Shown: positions 23,581 through 31,644 of the stretch, piece after piece
How the letters are laid out: each line of letters starts with the position of its first letter
How positions within the stretch are numbered: position 1 is the first letter of the stretch
Source: Tropicimonas sediminicola
Lineage (GTDB): Bacteria; Pseudomonadota; Alphaproteobacteria; Rhodobacterales; Rhodobacteraceae
DNA: 64,000 nt
Direction of reading: 5' to 3'
Assembly: GCF_900188335.1 (NCBI RefSeq)
Contig: NZ_FZOY01000002.1
Location: forward strand, 620,001-684,000
Position numbers and translations under genes: made by a program
The notes under the pieces: model-generated
Seen by the model: only the letters and a program-made list of their open reading frames with translations
What the model was told of the DNA's origin: nothing
The model's database searches: none

Positions 23581-24114
23581 ATGATCTCCATCGGCTCCAG
23601 CCCGTTCCTGCCGGCGGTCGGTGGGCCGCACAGCGCCACCGCCGAAGACCGACGGGCCACATCCCCTTCCTCTTCCGTCTCGCCCACCTCGCGGGTCGCG
23701 GAGGGGACCGTTCAGGGGGCCACCACGGCCCAGCCCGATCCCCGGGTACTCCAGCCGGTTCCCGCGGGCGGGCCATCCGCCACGGATCGCACCCGCTCCG
23801 AGCCCGAGCGCCCGCTGGCGGATCTCGGCGAGCGGGGCGGCGATGCGCAGGGCCAGGAAACGCAGGCCGCGCATATCCGGGAGCCCGTGCCGCCGCTGAC
23901 GCAGTTCGTGGAAATTCCCACCGAGACCACGGCGGAGATCCAGCGCCTGCGAGAGGAAGCCAGATCGGCGCGCCCGGAAAGCGACGCAGGTATCGTCCCG
24001 GCCTCCGCCAGCACAGGCCCCGAGCGGGACGCGGCGCAAAGGATCGGCACCAGCCTCAGCACGATGCGGCAGATCCAGGCGCCCGGGGCGCTGACGCTGG
24101 ACATCACCCGCTAA
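23581..24114 (+). CDS. hypothetical Pro/Ser/Ala-rich protein
   Basis: The 177-residue product begins MISIGSSPFLPAVGG and is mostly low-complexity: Ser/Thr/Pro/Ala-rich to about 100, a more structured stretch at about 112-145 (PPLTQFVEIPTETTAEIQRLREEARSA is the region), and a short C-terminal strand-like end. No signal peptide, membrane segment or known domain is visible. The codon third positions are GC-rich as in its neighbours. The opposite strand is also open here, so the coding call is moderate. It converges on the ABC binding-protein gene at 24204. Confidence 0.55.
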   Translation: MISIGSSPFLPAVGGPHSATAEDRRATSPSSSVSPTSRVAEGTVQGATTAQPDPRVLQPVPAGGPSATDRTRSEPERPLADLGERGGDAQGQETQAAHIREPVPPLTQFVEIPTETTAEIQRLREEARSARPESDAGIVPASASTGPERDAAQRIGTSLSTMRQIQAPGALTLDITR

Positions 24115-24134
24115 TCCGGCCGCGAAAACGAAGA

Positions 24135-24154
24135 CGCCGCCCCGAGGGGCGGCG
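24135..24154. terminator. hairpin terminator between convergent genes
   Basis: A perfect 9-bp stem CGCCGCCCC/GGGGCGGCG closes on a 2-base GA turn. On the minus strand it is followed by TCTTCGTTTTCG, so it fits best as the terminator of the pyrimidine-locus ABC operon ending at 24204. It may serve both directions. Confidence 0.6.
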
Positions 24155-24203
24155 CCGCACCTGCGATTGGAGGCAGGTCATGTCATCCGGGGCGTCCCGT
24201 CGA

Positions 24204-25187
24204 TCAGTTCAGCGCCTTGTCGCTGATCTGGTGGGTCCAGGCGCCTTCCGGCTCCTGGCTGATGACCGGGTCAGAGCCGCCGCTCAGCAGCGTCGACACG
24301 GTGCGCTCGTAATCGGCCGGGTCGAGCGCGCCGTTGGAGCCCGCGGTCAGCTTGGCAATCTCGCCCATCATGCGCTTCTGGTGGGTCTCGGTCTGGGCGC
24401 CGGTCTCGTCATTGTCGAGCACGATCATCGCCGCGTCGTCCGGGTTCTCCTCGGCCCATTTCCAGCCCTTCATGGAGGCCCGCACGAAGCGCACCATCTT
24501 GTCCTCGAATTCCGGGTCGGCGAGATTCTCTTCCAGCACGTAGATGCCGTCTTCCAGCGTCGCGACGCCCTGATCCTCGTACTTGAAGGTGATGAGCTCG
24601 TCCGGAGACACGCCGGCGTCGATCACCTGCCAGTATTCGTTGTAGGTCATGGTCGAGATGCAGTCGGCCTGCCGCTGCAGCAGCGGATCGACGTTGAAGC
24701 CCTGCTTGAGCACCTCGACGCCCATCTCGGCCTTGCCGTCGGTCGAGATCCCGAGCGAGGACATCCAGCTCATGAAGGGGAACTCGTTGCCGAAGAACCA
24801 GACGCCCAGCGTGCGGTTGACGAGATCCATGGGCTCTTCGATGCCGGTGTCCTTCCAGCAGGTCAGCATCATGCCGGAGGACTTGAACGGCTGGGCGATG
24901 TTGACCAGCGGCAGCCCCTTTTCACGGGCGGCGAGCGCGGCGGGCATCCATTCGATGGTCACGTCGGCGCCGCCGCCGGCGATCACCTGGGTCGGCGCGA
25001 TATCGGGGCCGCCGGGCAGGATCGTGACGTCCAGGTCCTCTTCCTCGTAGAAGCCCTGGTCGAGCGCCACGTAATAGCCCGCGAACTGGGCCTGGGTGAC
25101 CCACTTGAGCTGCAGCGTGACCTCGTCGGCCGCCATGGCCGAGCCGGCGATCAGCGACAGCGCCGTTCCCGCTAGAAATTTCTTCAT
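24204..25187 (-). CDS. ABC transporter substrate-binding protein, NMT1/THI5 type, probable pyrimidine importer
   Basis: The 327-residue periplasmic protein starts at 25187 after AAGGAGA. A Sec signal (MKKFLAGTALSLIAGSAMA) precedes VTLQLKWVTQAQFAGYYVALDQG, the NMT1/THI5-like opening seen in binding proteins for thiamine precursors, riboflavin and pyrimidines. The lobe motif GGPDIAPTQVIAGGGADV and a double-Cys arrangement (LTCWKDTG and QADCISTM) are visible. It ends an operon with two permeases, an ATPase and pyrimidine-degradation enzymes, so uracil, thymine or dihydropyrimidines are the likely ligands. That is inference from context. Confidence 0.9.
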   Translation of the reverse strand: MKKFLAGTALSLIAGSAMAADEVTLQLKWVTQAQFAGYYVALDQGFYEEEDLDVTILPGGPDIAPTQVIAGGGADVTIEWMPAALAAREKGLPLVNIAQPFKSSGMMLTCWKDTGIEEPMDLVNRTLGVWFFGNEFPFMSWMSSLGISTDGKAEMGVEVLKQGFNVDPLLQRQADCISTMTYNEYWQVIDAGVSPDELITFKYEDQGVATLEDGIYVLEENLADPEFEDKMVRFVRASMKGWKWAEENPDDAAMIVLDNDETGAQTETHQKRMMGEIAKLTAGSNGALDPADYERTVSTLLSGGSDPVISQEPEGAWTHQISDKALN

Positions 25188-25240
25188 CTTCTCTCTCCTT
25201 GTTGGCTCTTCAGTTTTTGCCTGCCTTTTCGGCAGCTTGG

Positions 25241-26086
25241 TTACCTGCGTTGCGAGGGGTGCCAGAAGGTCACCACCTTTTCGATCCACGAAACGCCGCC
25301 ATAAAGCAACGTCCCCACGATGGCCGCCACGGCGATTTCCGCCCAGACGAGGTCAATGGACAGGCTCCCGACCCCGGTGGAAATGCGGAACCCCATGCCG
25401 CGCGTCGGCGAGCCGAAATACTCGGCCACGATAGCGCCGATCAGCGCCAGCGTTGATGCAATCTTGAGCCCGTTGAAAACAAAGGGCATCGCCGCCGGCA
25501 GCCGCAGCTTGACCAGGGTCTGGAGATAGCCCGCCGCATAGGTGCGCATCAGGTCGCGTTGCATCGCGTCGGTCTCCCGCAGCCCCTGCACGGTGTTCAC
25601 CAGCATCGGGAAGAACACCATCACCACGACGACCGCCGCCTTGGACTGCCAGTCGAAGCCGAACCAGCTCACCAGGATCGGCGCGATGCCGACGATCGGC
25701 AGCGCGGCCACGAAGTTGCCGATGGGCAGCAGCCCGCGGGTGAGGAAGCTGGAGCGGTCGATCAGCACGGCAATGACGAAGGCCGCGGTGCAGCCGATGA
25801 CATAGCCCGTGAGCGCCCCCTTGAGCACGGTCTGGACGAAATCCTCCCACAGTATGGCGGTGGAGGCGGCGAAGGTGGCCGCGATGTCCGAGGGCGCGGG
25901 CAGGATCACCGGCGAGACCCCGAGCCCGGTCACCAGCCCTTCCCAGAGAAACAGCGTCGCCCCGCCCAGCACCACCGGCACGAAGATCCGCGCCGCGCGG
26001 TCGTCCCGGTCCGGGGAATTGGCGATTTGCCGGTTCATCGCCCAGACGGCGCACCAGATGACGACGGAGAAGATCAGCAGCGTCAT
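25241..26086 (-). CDS. ABC transporter permease (SsuC/ThiX type)
   Basis: The 281-residue protein has six TM segments. The binding-protein-dependent permease loop reads MQRDLMRTYAAGYLQTLVKLRLPAAMPFVFNGLK, containing the EAA-type coupling helix. The N-terminal 60 residues (an extra TM and NRQIANSPDRDDRAAR) precede the core. Its ATG overlaps the stop of the upstream permease gene by four bases (ATGA), so the two are co-translated and probably form a heterodimer. Confidence 0.92.
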   Translation of the reverse strand: MTLLIFSVVIWCAVWAMNRQIANSPDRDDRAARIFVPVVLGGATLFLWEGLVTGLGVSPVILPAPSDIAATFAASTAILWEDFVQTVLKGALTGYVIGCTAAFVIAVLIDRSSFLTRGLLPIGNFVAALPIVGIAPILVSWFGFDWQSKAAVVVVMVFFPMLVNTVQGLRETDAMQRDLMRTYAAGYLQTLVKLRLPAAMPFVFNGLKIASTLALIGAIVAEYFGSPTRGMGFRISTGVGSLSIDLVWAEIAVAAIVGTLLYGGVSWIEKVVTFWHPSQRR

Positions 26087-27015
26087 GTCGGCATCCCCAT
26101 CCGCTTGAGCGTGACGCGCTGCAGGATGTCGAGCAGCGTCACCAGCACCCCGGCCAGGATCGCCGCGGCCAGCAGCGCCGCCCAGATCGCCAGCGGCGTG
26201 CCGAACTGGTCGCCGATCAGGATGCGCGCGCCGAGCCCGGAGATCGCGCCGGTGGGCAGCTCGCCGACGATGGTCCCGACCAGCGCCGAGGCGATGCCGA
26301 TCTTGAGCGAGGTGAAGAGATAGGGAAGCGAGGCCGGCAGCCGCAGCTTGAAGAAGGTTTCCCGCTGCGAGGCGTTATAGGTGCGCAGCAGGTCGAGCTG
26401 CGAGGCCGTGGGCGCGCGCAGCCCCTTCACCATGCCGACCAGCACCGGGAAGTAGCACAGGTAGGCCGAGATGATCGCCTTTGGCACTCCGCGGCCCTCG
26501 ATCCCGAGCTGTGCGCTGAGCACGATGATCATCGGCGCCAGCGCCACGATGGGGATCGTCTGGCTGATGATCGCCCAGGGCATGACGCTCATGTCCATCA
26601 CCCGGGAATGCACGATCGCCACCGCGCCGAGGATGCCGAGCGTCGTTCCGAGCAGGAACCCCCAGAGGGTAGACTGCAGGGTGATGCTGGCGTGGTAGAT
26701 CAGCGAGCGCTTCGACATGGCGCGCCCCTTCAGCACCATCTCGCCAGTGGTCTTCCACAATTCCTCGCCGACCTGGACGGGCGTGGGCAGGCGGGGACGG
26801 TCGAGGGCATAGCCTTCCGAGACATGGTCCGGATTGTCGATCATCAGGCGCCAGACCGAGACTTCGAGCCGCTCGCGCGCCCCGGCGGGCTCCACCGCGG
26901 CCCCGGCCCGCTCGGCCTGGTCCAGCGCGGTGCGGATGTTCATTGGCGCCACGGCCGCGTACCAGAGCGCCACGATCGCGGCGAGCACCACGAGAACGGG
27001 AAAGGCGGTCTTCAT
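26083..27015 (-). CDS. ABC transporter permease with periplasmic insert
   Basis: The 310-residue partner permease has the TM core in residues 105-300 with the coupling loop ASQLDLLRTYNASQRETFFKLRLPASLPYLF. Residues 20-85 form a hydrophilic segment after TM1, absent from the sister permease. The start at 27015 lies about 27 bases after the ATPase gene. It is in the same operon as the pyrimidine catabolic enzymes. Confidence 0.92.
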   Translation of the reverse strand: MKTAFPVLVVLAAIVALWYAAVAPMNIRTALDQAERAGAAVEPAGARERLEVSVWRLMIDNPDHVSEGYALDRPRLPTPVQVGEELWKTTGEMVLKGRAMSKRSLIYHASITLQSTLWGFLLGTTLGILGAVAIVHSRVMDMSVMPWAIISQTIPIVALAPMIIVLSAQLGIEGRGVPKAIISAYLCYFPVLVGMVKGLRAPTASQLDLLRTYNASQRETFFKLRLPASLPYLFTSLKIGIASALVGTIVGELPTGAISGLGARILIGDQFGTPLAIWAALLAAAILAGVLVTLLDILQRVTLKRMGMPT

Positions 27016-27042
27016 CGCACGGCCCTCCGCCCGGGCTTCGGA

Positions 27043-27882
27043 TCAATCGTCATAGGCATGCCCCGCCCGCAGCCCCTCGCGCACCCGGTGCGCGATGGCG
27101 AGGAATTCCGGCGTGTCGCGGATGTCCAGCGGACGCTCCCGCGGCAGGGTGCTCTCGATCACGTCGGTGATCCGCCCCGGCCGCGGCGACATCACCACGA
27201 TCTTGGTCGAGAGATAGACCGCTTCGGGGATCGAATGGGTGACGAAGCCGATCGTCTTGCCGGTCCGGTCCCAGAGCGCCAGCAGCTGCTCGTTCAGGTG
27301 GTCGCGGACGATCTCGTCCAGCGCGCCGAAAGGCTCGTCCATCAGCAGGATCTCGGCGTCGAAGGCCAGCGCCCGCGCGATGGAGGCCCGTTGCTGCATG
27401 CCGCCCGACAGCTGCCAGGGGTATTTCGCGCCGAAGCCCTCGAGGTCGACCAGCTTCAGCACCCGCGCCACCTGCTCGTCCTGCTGCGCCCGGGAATAGC
27501 CCATGATCTCCAGCGGCAGCTTGATGTTCTTGGCGATGGTCCGCCACGGATAGAGCCCGGCCGCCTGGAACACGTAGCCATAGGCCCGCTTGCGCCGCGC
27601 CTCGTCGGGGCTCATCCCGTTCACGGTGATCTGCCCGCCCGTCGGATGCTCCAGCGCCGCCACCACCCGCAGGAACGTGGTCTTGCCGCAGCCGGACGGG
27701 CCAATGAAGGAGACGAAGTCGCCCTTGTTGATCGTCAGGTTGACGTCCCGCAGCGCCTGCACCGCGCCGTCGTTGGTCTGAAAGGTGAGGTCGAGCTTGC
27801 GGGCCTCTATGACCGGCGAACGCTGGGATGTCCCTGCCCCGGAAGGTCTCACGCTATCGGTTTCCATGCTGGGTTCACTCAT
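27043..27882 (-). CDS. ABC transporter ATP-binding protein (SsuB/TauB type)
   Basis: The 279-residue ATPase has Walker A GPSGCGKTT, Q-loop YVFQAAGLYPWRT, signature LSGGMQQR, Walker B ILLMDEPFGALDE and an H-loop in FVTHSIPEAVYLS. The nitrate/taurine/thiamine-precursor ATPase branch has this layout. The start at 27882 (GAGGGAC upstream) was chosen over an in-frame ATG 28 codons earlier. A 30-residue hydrophilic leader precedes the domain. It energises the two permeases downstream. Confidence 0.93.
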   Translation of the reverse strand: MSEPSMETDSVRPSGAGTSQRSPVIEARKLDLTFQTNDGAVQALRDVNLTINKGDFVSFIGPSGCGKTTFLRVVAALEHPTGGQITVNGMSPDEARRKRAYGYVFQAAGLYPWRTIAKNIKLPLEIMGYSRAQQDEQVARVLKLVDLEGFGAKYPWQLSGGMQQRASIARALAFDAEILLMDEPFGALDEIVRDHLNEQLLALWDRTGKTIGFVTHSIPEAVYLSTKIVVMSPRPGRITDVIESTLPRERPLDIRDTPEFLAIAHRVREGLRAGHAYDD

Positions 27883-27934
27883 GTCCCTCGCCGCTGCTTC
27901 TGTGGTCCGACATTGGTGGCGGATCCTGTTCTTG

Positions 27935-28357
27935 TCATGTGTCGCCCCACAGGTGTGGTTCGGCAAATTCTACGCTGTTGCCGGCCGGATCCCGCACGTA
28001 GATCGACCGTGCTCCGTTCGGCCAGGCGAAATCCGCCTCGATCTCGATTCCGGCGGTCTCGAGGCCCGCACGCATGGCGTCCATATCGGATGACGCCACC
28101 GCGAAGCAGATGTGCCCCGCGCCGGCCGCCCCGTGCGGCGGCACCGGCAGCGCGCCCTCCGCCGGCGGGACGCGGGTGACCTCCGGAATGAAGATCAGCA
28201 CAACGCCCGCGCCGCAGCGGAAGAAGACGTGCCGGCCGTCGACCCGGACGATACGCGGCAGGCCCAGGGTCTCCCCGTAGAAGGCCTCGGCCGCGTCGAG
28301 GTCGTCGACGTAAACCGCCGATTCCAGCACGCCCGAGATCGCCGCGATTCCGGTCAT
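27935..28357 (-). CDS. VOC family (glyoxalase/dioxygenase-fold) protein
   Basis: The 140-residue single-repeat VOC protein opens VLESAVYVDDLDAAEAFYGETLGLP, with the second beta-alpha-beta unit GHICFAVASSDMDAMRAGLETAGIE and the end YVRDPAGNSVEFAEP. Likely metal ligands are His in GHICF and Glu in VEFAE; the first-half ligand is not obvious. It sits inside the pyrimidine catabolic operon between dihydropyrimidinase and the transporter, with no known step assigned to it. Two single-repeat chains usually pair to make a barrel. Confidence 0.88.
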   Translation of the reverse strand: MTGIAAISGVLESAVYVDDLDAAEAFYGETLGLPRIVRVDGRHVFFRCGAGVVLIFIPEVTRVPPAEGALPVPPHGAAGAGHICFAVASSDMDAMRAGLETAGIEIEADFAWPNGARSIYVRDPAGNSVEFAEPHLWGDT

Positions 28358-28412
28358 CCCTGCGCCGCGCTCCGGCAGGAGCGCGGAAGGCCGGATGGGA
28401 GTGCTTTCGCCA

Positions 28413-29864
28413 TCACACCCCGCTCGCCGGAATGCCGGAGCGCTCCACGGGCCGCGGCGCGGTCAGCTCCTTCCAGGTGGACAGCGCCTTGTTGACGGTG
28501 CCGTTCGGCTCGCGGGCGACGAACTCGCCGTGGCCTTCCTTGGGCTTCACCTCGCCATCGACCACGGCCACGCGGCCACGGGTGAGGGTGTAACGCGGCA
28601 GGCCCTTCACCTTCTTGCCCTCGAAGACGTTGTAATCGATCGCCGATTGTTGGGTGCTGGCCGAGATGGTCTTGGTCTTTTCCGGGTCCCAGACCACGAT
28701 ATCGGCATCCGCCCCCACCATGATCGCGCCCTTTTTCGGGTAGCAATTCAGGATCTTGGCGATGTTCGTTGAAGTGACGGCGACGAATTCGTTCGGCGTC
28801 AGCCGCCCGGTGCCGACGCCATGGGTCCAGAGCATCGGCATCCGGTCCTCCAGGCCCCCGGTGCCGTTGGGGATCTTGGTGAAATCGCCCACGCCAAAGC
28901 GCTTCTGCTCCGTGGTGAAGGCGCAATGGTCCGTCGCCACCACCGAGAGCGAGCCCGACTGCAGCCCAGCCCAGAGCGAGTCCTGGTGCTGCTTGTTGCG
29001 GAACGGCGGCGACATTACGCGCCGCGCGGCGTGGTCCCAATCGGGGTTGGAATACTCGCTCTCGTCCAGCGTCAGGTGCTGGATCAGCGGCTCGCCCCAG
29101 ACGCGCTTGCCCTGCATCCGCGCCCGCCGGATCGCCTCGTGGCTCTCCTCGCAGGAGGTGTGCACGACGTAGAGCGGCACGCCGGCCATGTCGGCGATCA
29201 TGATGGCGCGGTTCGTGGCCTCGCCTTCCACCTGCGGCGGGCGGGAATAGGCATGTGCCTCGGGGCCTGTATTGCCTTCGGCCAGCAGCCGCGCGGAGAG
29301 CTCGGCCACCACGTCGCCGTTCTCGGCATGGACCAGCGGAATGGCCCCCAGCTCGGCGCAGCGCTGGAACGACGCGTAGAGCTCGTCGTCATTGACCATC
29401 AGCGCGCCCTTGTAGGCCATGAAATGCTTGAAGGTGGTGATGCCGCGCTTCACCACTTCCTCCATCTCGTTGAAGACCTGCTCGCTCCACCAGGTGATCG
29501 CCATGTGGAAGGAATAGTCGCAATGCGCGCGGGTCGACTTGTTGTCCCACATCTTGAGCGCGTCGAGCAGCCCCTGCTCCGGGCTCGGCAGGGCGAAATC
29601 AACCACCATCGTGGTGCCGCCCGACAGCGCGGCACGGGTGCCGCTGTCGAAATCGTCGCTCGAATAGGTGCCCATGAAGGGCATCTCGAGATGGGTGTGC
29701 GGGTCGATCCCGCCCGGCATCACGTAGCAGCCGGTGGCGTCGAGCACCTCGTCGCCCTTCAGGTCCGGCCCGATCTCCACGATCTTGCCGCCGTCAACCA
29801 GCACATCCGCCTTGTAGGTCAGATCGGCGGTGACGATGGTTCCGTTCTTGATGAGAGTGGTCAT
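28413..29864 (-). CDS. hydA: dihydropyrimidinase (D-hydantoinase)
   Basis: The 483-residue amidohydrolase hydrolyses dihydrouracil or dihydrothymine to N-carbamoyl-beta-alanine or its methyl analogue. The dinuclear zinc site is complete: His56 and His58 in DPHTH, carboxylated Lys152 in FMAYKG, His179 in HAEN, His235 in HTSC, and Asp312 in ATDHCAF. The length is normal for the family. The ATG at 29864 follows CAGGGAGA; a short in-frame extension upstream is ignored. It lies directly downstream of the beta-ureidopropionase gene, matching consecutive steps of the pathway. Confidence 0.95.
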   Translation of the reverse strand: MTTLIKNGTIVTADLTYKADVLVDGGKIVEIGPDLKGDEVLDATGCYVMPGGIDPHTHLEMPFMGTYSSDDFDSGTRAALSGGTTMVVDFALPSPEQGLLDALKMWDNKSTRAHCDYSFHMAITWWSEQVFNEMEEVVKRGITTFKHFMAYKGALMVNDDELYASFQRCAELGAIPLVHAENGDVVAELSARLLAEGNTGPEAHAYSRPPQVEGEATNRAIMIADMAGVPLYVVHTSCEESHEAIRRARMQGKRVWGEPLIQHLTLDESEYSNPDWDHAARRVMSPPFRNKQHQDSLWAGLQSGSLSVVATDHCAFTTEQKRFGVGDFTKIPNGTGGLEDRMPMLWTHGVGTGRLTPNEFVAVTSTNIAKILNCYPKKGAIMVGADADIVVWDPEKTKTISASTQQSAIDYNVFEGKKVKGLPRYTLTRGRVAVVDGEVKPKEGHGEFVAREPNGTVNKALSTWKELTAPRPVERSGIPASGV

Positions 29865-29940
29865 GGTCTGTCTCCCTGTCGAGCTGCCGCGCCACCTTTG
29901 CACGGCTCCCGCATCATCTGTTGAAAAATATCCCGGGGGC

Positions 29941-29959
29941 CCGGGGGCAACGCCCCCGG
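29941..29959 (-). terminator. GC hairpin between beta-ureidopropionase and dihydropyrimidinase genes
   Basis: An 8-bp stem CCGGGGGC/GCCCCCGG with a 3-base loop lies 10 bases after the stop at 29970. On the minus strand it is followed by GCCCCCGGGATATTTTTC. It may be a partial terminator or a processing point inside the operon. Confidence 0.4.
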
Positions 29960-29969
29960 CCGCGCCGTT

Positions 29970-31220
29970 TCACTCCACGATCTCCGCCGTCTCCAGCACC
30001 GCGTGGCAGAGCACTTCCGCCCCGGCGGCTGCCCAGTCCGGCGTGATCTCTTCGGCCTCGTTGTGCGACAGCCCGCCGACGCAGGGACACATCACCATCG
30101 TCGTCGGCGCAACCTTGGCCGCCCAGCAGGCATCGTGGCCGGCGCCGGAGACCAGGTTCATGTGCGAATAGCCCAGCCGCTCCGCCGCGGCGCGGACGTT
30201 CTCCACCAGATCCGGCGTGAAGGTGACCGGGTCGAAATGGCCCACGCGCTCGACGGCGCAGCCGACGCCCAGTTCCTCGCAGATCTCCGCCGCGCGGGCC
30301 TCGATCGTGTCGCGCATCCCGTCGAGCTTGGCCTGGTCGACGGTGCGGATGTCGACCGTGAAGACCACCTTGCCAGGCAGCACGTTGCGCGAGTTGGGGC
30401 TGAACGTCACCTGCCCCACGCCACCCACGGCATCGGGCTGCGCGGCCATCGTGACCTCCTGCACCATCTCGAAGATCCGGCTCATGGCGAGCCCCGCGTT
30501 CACCCGCATCGCCATCGGCGTGGAGCCGGTATGCGCCTCCTTGCCGGTGAGGGTGAACTCCAGCCACCAGAGGCCCTGGCAATGGGTCACGACGCCGATG
30601 TCCTTGCCCTCGGCCTCGAGGATCGGCCCCTGCTCGATGTGCAGCTCGTAATAGGCGTGCATCTTGCGCGCGCCGACTTCCTCGTCGCCGACCCAGCCGA
30701 TCCGCTTCAGCTCGTCGCCGAACTTCATGCCCTCGAGGTCCTCGCGGTCGTAGGCGTAGTCGAGCGTGTGCACCCCGGCGAAAACGCCGGAGGCCAGCAT
30801 CGCGGGAGCGAAGCGCGCGCCCTCCTCGTTGGTCCAGTTCACCACCACGATCGGGTGTTTTGTCTTGATGCCGAGGTCGTTCATCGTCCGCACCGCCTCG
30901 AGCGCGCCCAGCACGCCGAGCACGCCGTCATACTTGCCGCCGGTCGGCTGGGTGTCGAGGTGGCTGCCCACGTAGACGGGCAGCGCGTCCGGATCCTCGC
31001 CCGCGCGGGTGGCGAACATGGTGCCCATCTTGTCGACGCCCATGGTCAGCCCCGCCTCGTCGCACCATTTCTGGAACAGCGCGCGGCCCGCGGCATCGGC
31101 ATCGGTCAGGGTCTGGCGGTTGTTGCCGCCCGCCACGCCCGGGCCGATCTTTGCCATTTCCATGATCGAGTCCCAAAGGCGGGTGCCGTTGATCTTCAGG
31201 TTCGCGCCAGGTGCAGGCAT
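29970..31220 (-). CDS. Zn-dependent hydrolase, beta-ureidopropionase (N-carbamoyl-beta-alanine amidohydrolase)
   Basis: The 416-residue M20-family enzyme of the hydantoinase/carbamoylase group removes the carbamoyl group from N-carbamoyl-beta-alanine to give beta-alanine, CO2 and ammonia. Metal-binding and catalytic blocks are seen: GSHLDTQPTGGKYDG, WTNEEGARF, ELHIEQGP, VSGAGHDA and [18 protein letters not shown] precedes the ATG. Allantoate or L-carbamoyl amino acid hydrolysis is possible for this family, but the surrounding Pyd enzymes favour ureidopropionate. Confidence 0.93.
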   Translation of the reverse strand: MPAPGANLKINGTRLWDSIMEMAKIGPGVAGGNNRQTLTDADAAGRALFQKWCDEAGLTMGVDKMGTMFATRAGEDPDALPVYVGSHLDTQPTGGKYDGVLGVLGALEAVRTMNDLGIKTKHPIVVVNWTNEEGARFAPAMLASGVFAGVHTLDYAYDREDLEGMKFGDELKRIGWVGDEEVGARKMHAYYELHIEQGPILEAEGKDIGVVTHCQGLWWLEFTLTGKEAHTGSTPMAMRVNAGLAMSRIFEMVQEVTMAAQPDAVGGVGQVTFSPNSRNVLPGKVVFTVDIRTVDQAKLDGMRDTIEARAAEICEELGVGCAVERVGHFDPVTFTPDLVENVRAAAERLGYSHMNLVSGAGHDACWAAKVAPTTMVMCPCVGGLSHNEAEEITPDWAAAGAEVLCHAVLETAEIVE

Positions 31221-31238
31221 CTCTTTCTCCGTTCTTCG

Positions 31239-31604
31239 CTACGAACTCGCGCCCTCGGCCAGGGCGCGCAACGCGTCGAGCGCTGCCTCGGCCTGGTCCT
31301 CCGGCACGAAGACATGGTCGTGGTGGTGGGCGGCCACCATGTTGCAGGGGATGCCAAGGGCGGCGAGCGCCCCCGACACCGCTGCGGTCAGCCCGACGCC
31401 GTCGAGGGCGGAATGCACCTCCAGCGTGATCTGTCGCATCGCGAGGGGCGCGCGGGGCGGCACCGGCACGATCACCGAGATCCCCTCGGCTTCGCGGAAC
31501 ATGCCCTGCGCGCGCGGCAGGACCTCGGCCAGCTCATCCGGATCGAGGAGCGTGCGAAAGGCGAAATGGCCCGGCACGAGGCGCGGCGCCATCTGCCGAA
31601 CCAT
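31239..31604 (-). CDS. ACT domain-containing protein
   Basis: The ATG at 31604 has GAAGGG at good spacing and gives 121 residues; a GTG at 31634 would add ten. A beta-alpha-beta layout with LPGHFAF-like start (VPGHFAFRTLLDP), an ISVIVPV strand and a C-terminal half LEVHSALDGVGLTAAVSGALAA followed by IPCNMVAA marks it as an ACT domain protein of the small two-unit kind. ACT domains bind amino acids and regulate. It lies between the beta-ureidopropionase and aminotransferase genes, so a ligand such as beta-alanine or another amino acid is conceivable. Confidence 0.82.
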   Translation of the reverse strand: MVRQMAPRLVPGHFAFRTLLDPDELAEVLPRAQGMFREAEGISVIVPVPPRAPLAMRQITLEVHSALDGVGLTAAVSGALAALGIPCNMVAAHHHDHVFVPEDQAEAALDALRALAEGASS

Positions 31605-31644
31605 CGCCTGCCCTTCTTTCACCCTCTCGGTCACCGCGCCCGCC

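Noticed and set aside
23455-24039. A minus-strand frame opposite the 177-residue hypothetical gene
   Set aside because: It lacks a good start and ribosome site. The plus-strand reading has a plausible start and upstream region, though I keep only moderate confidence in it.
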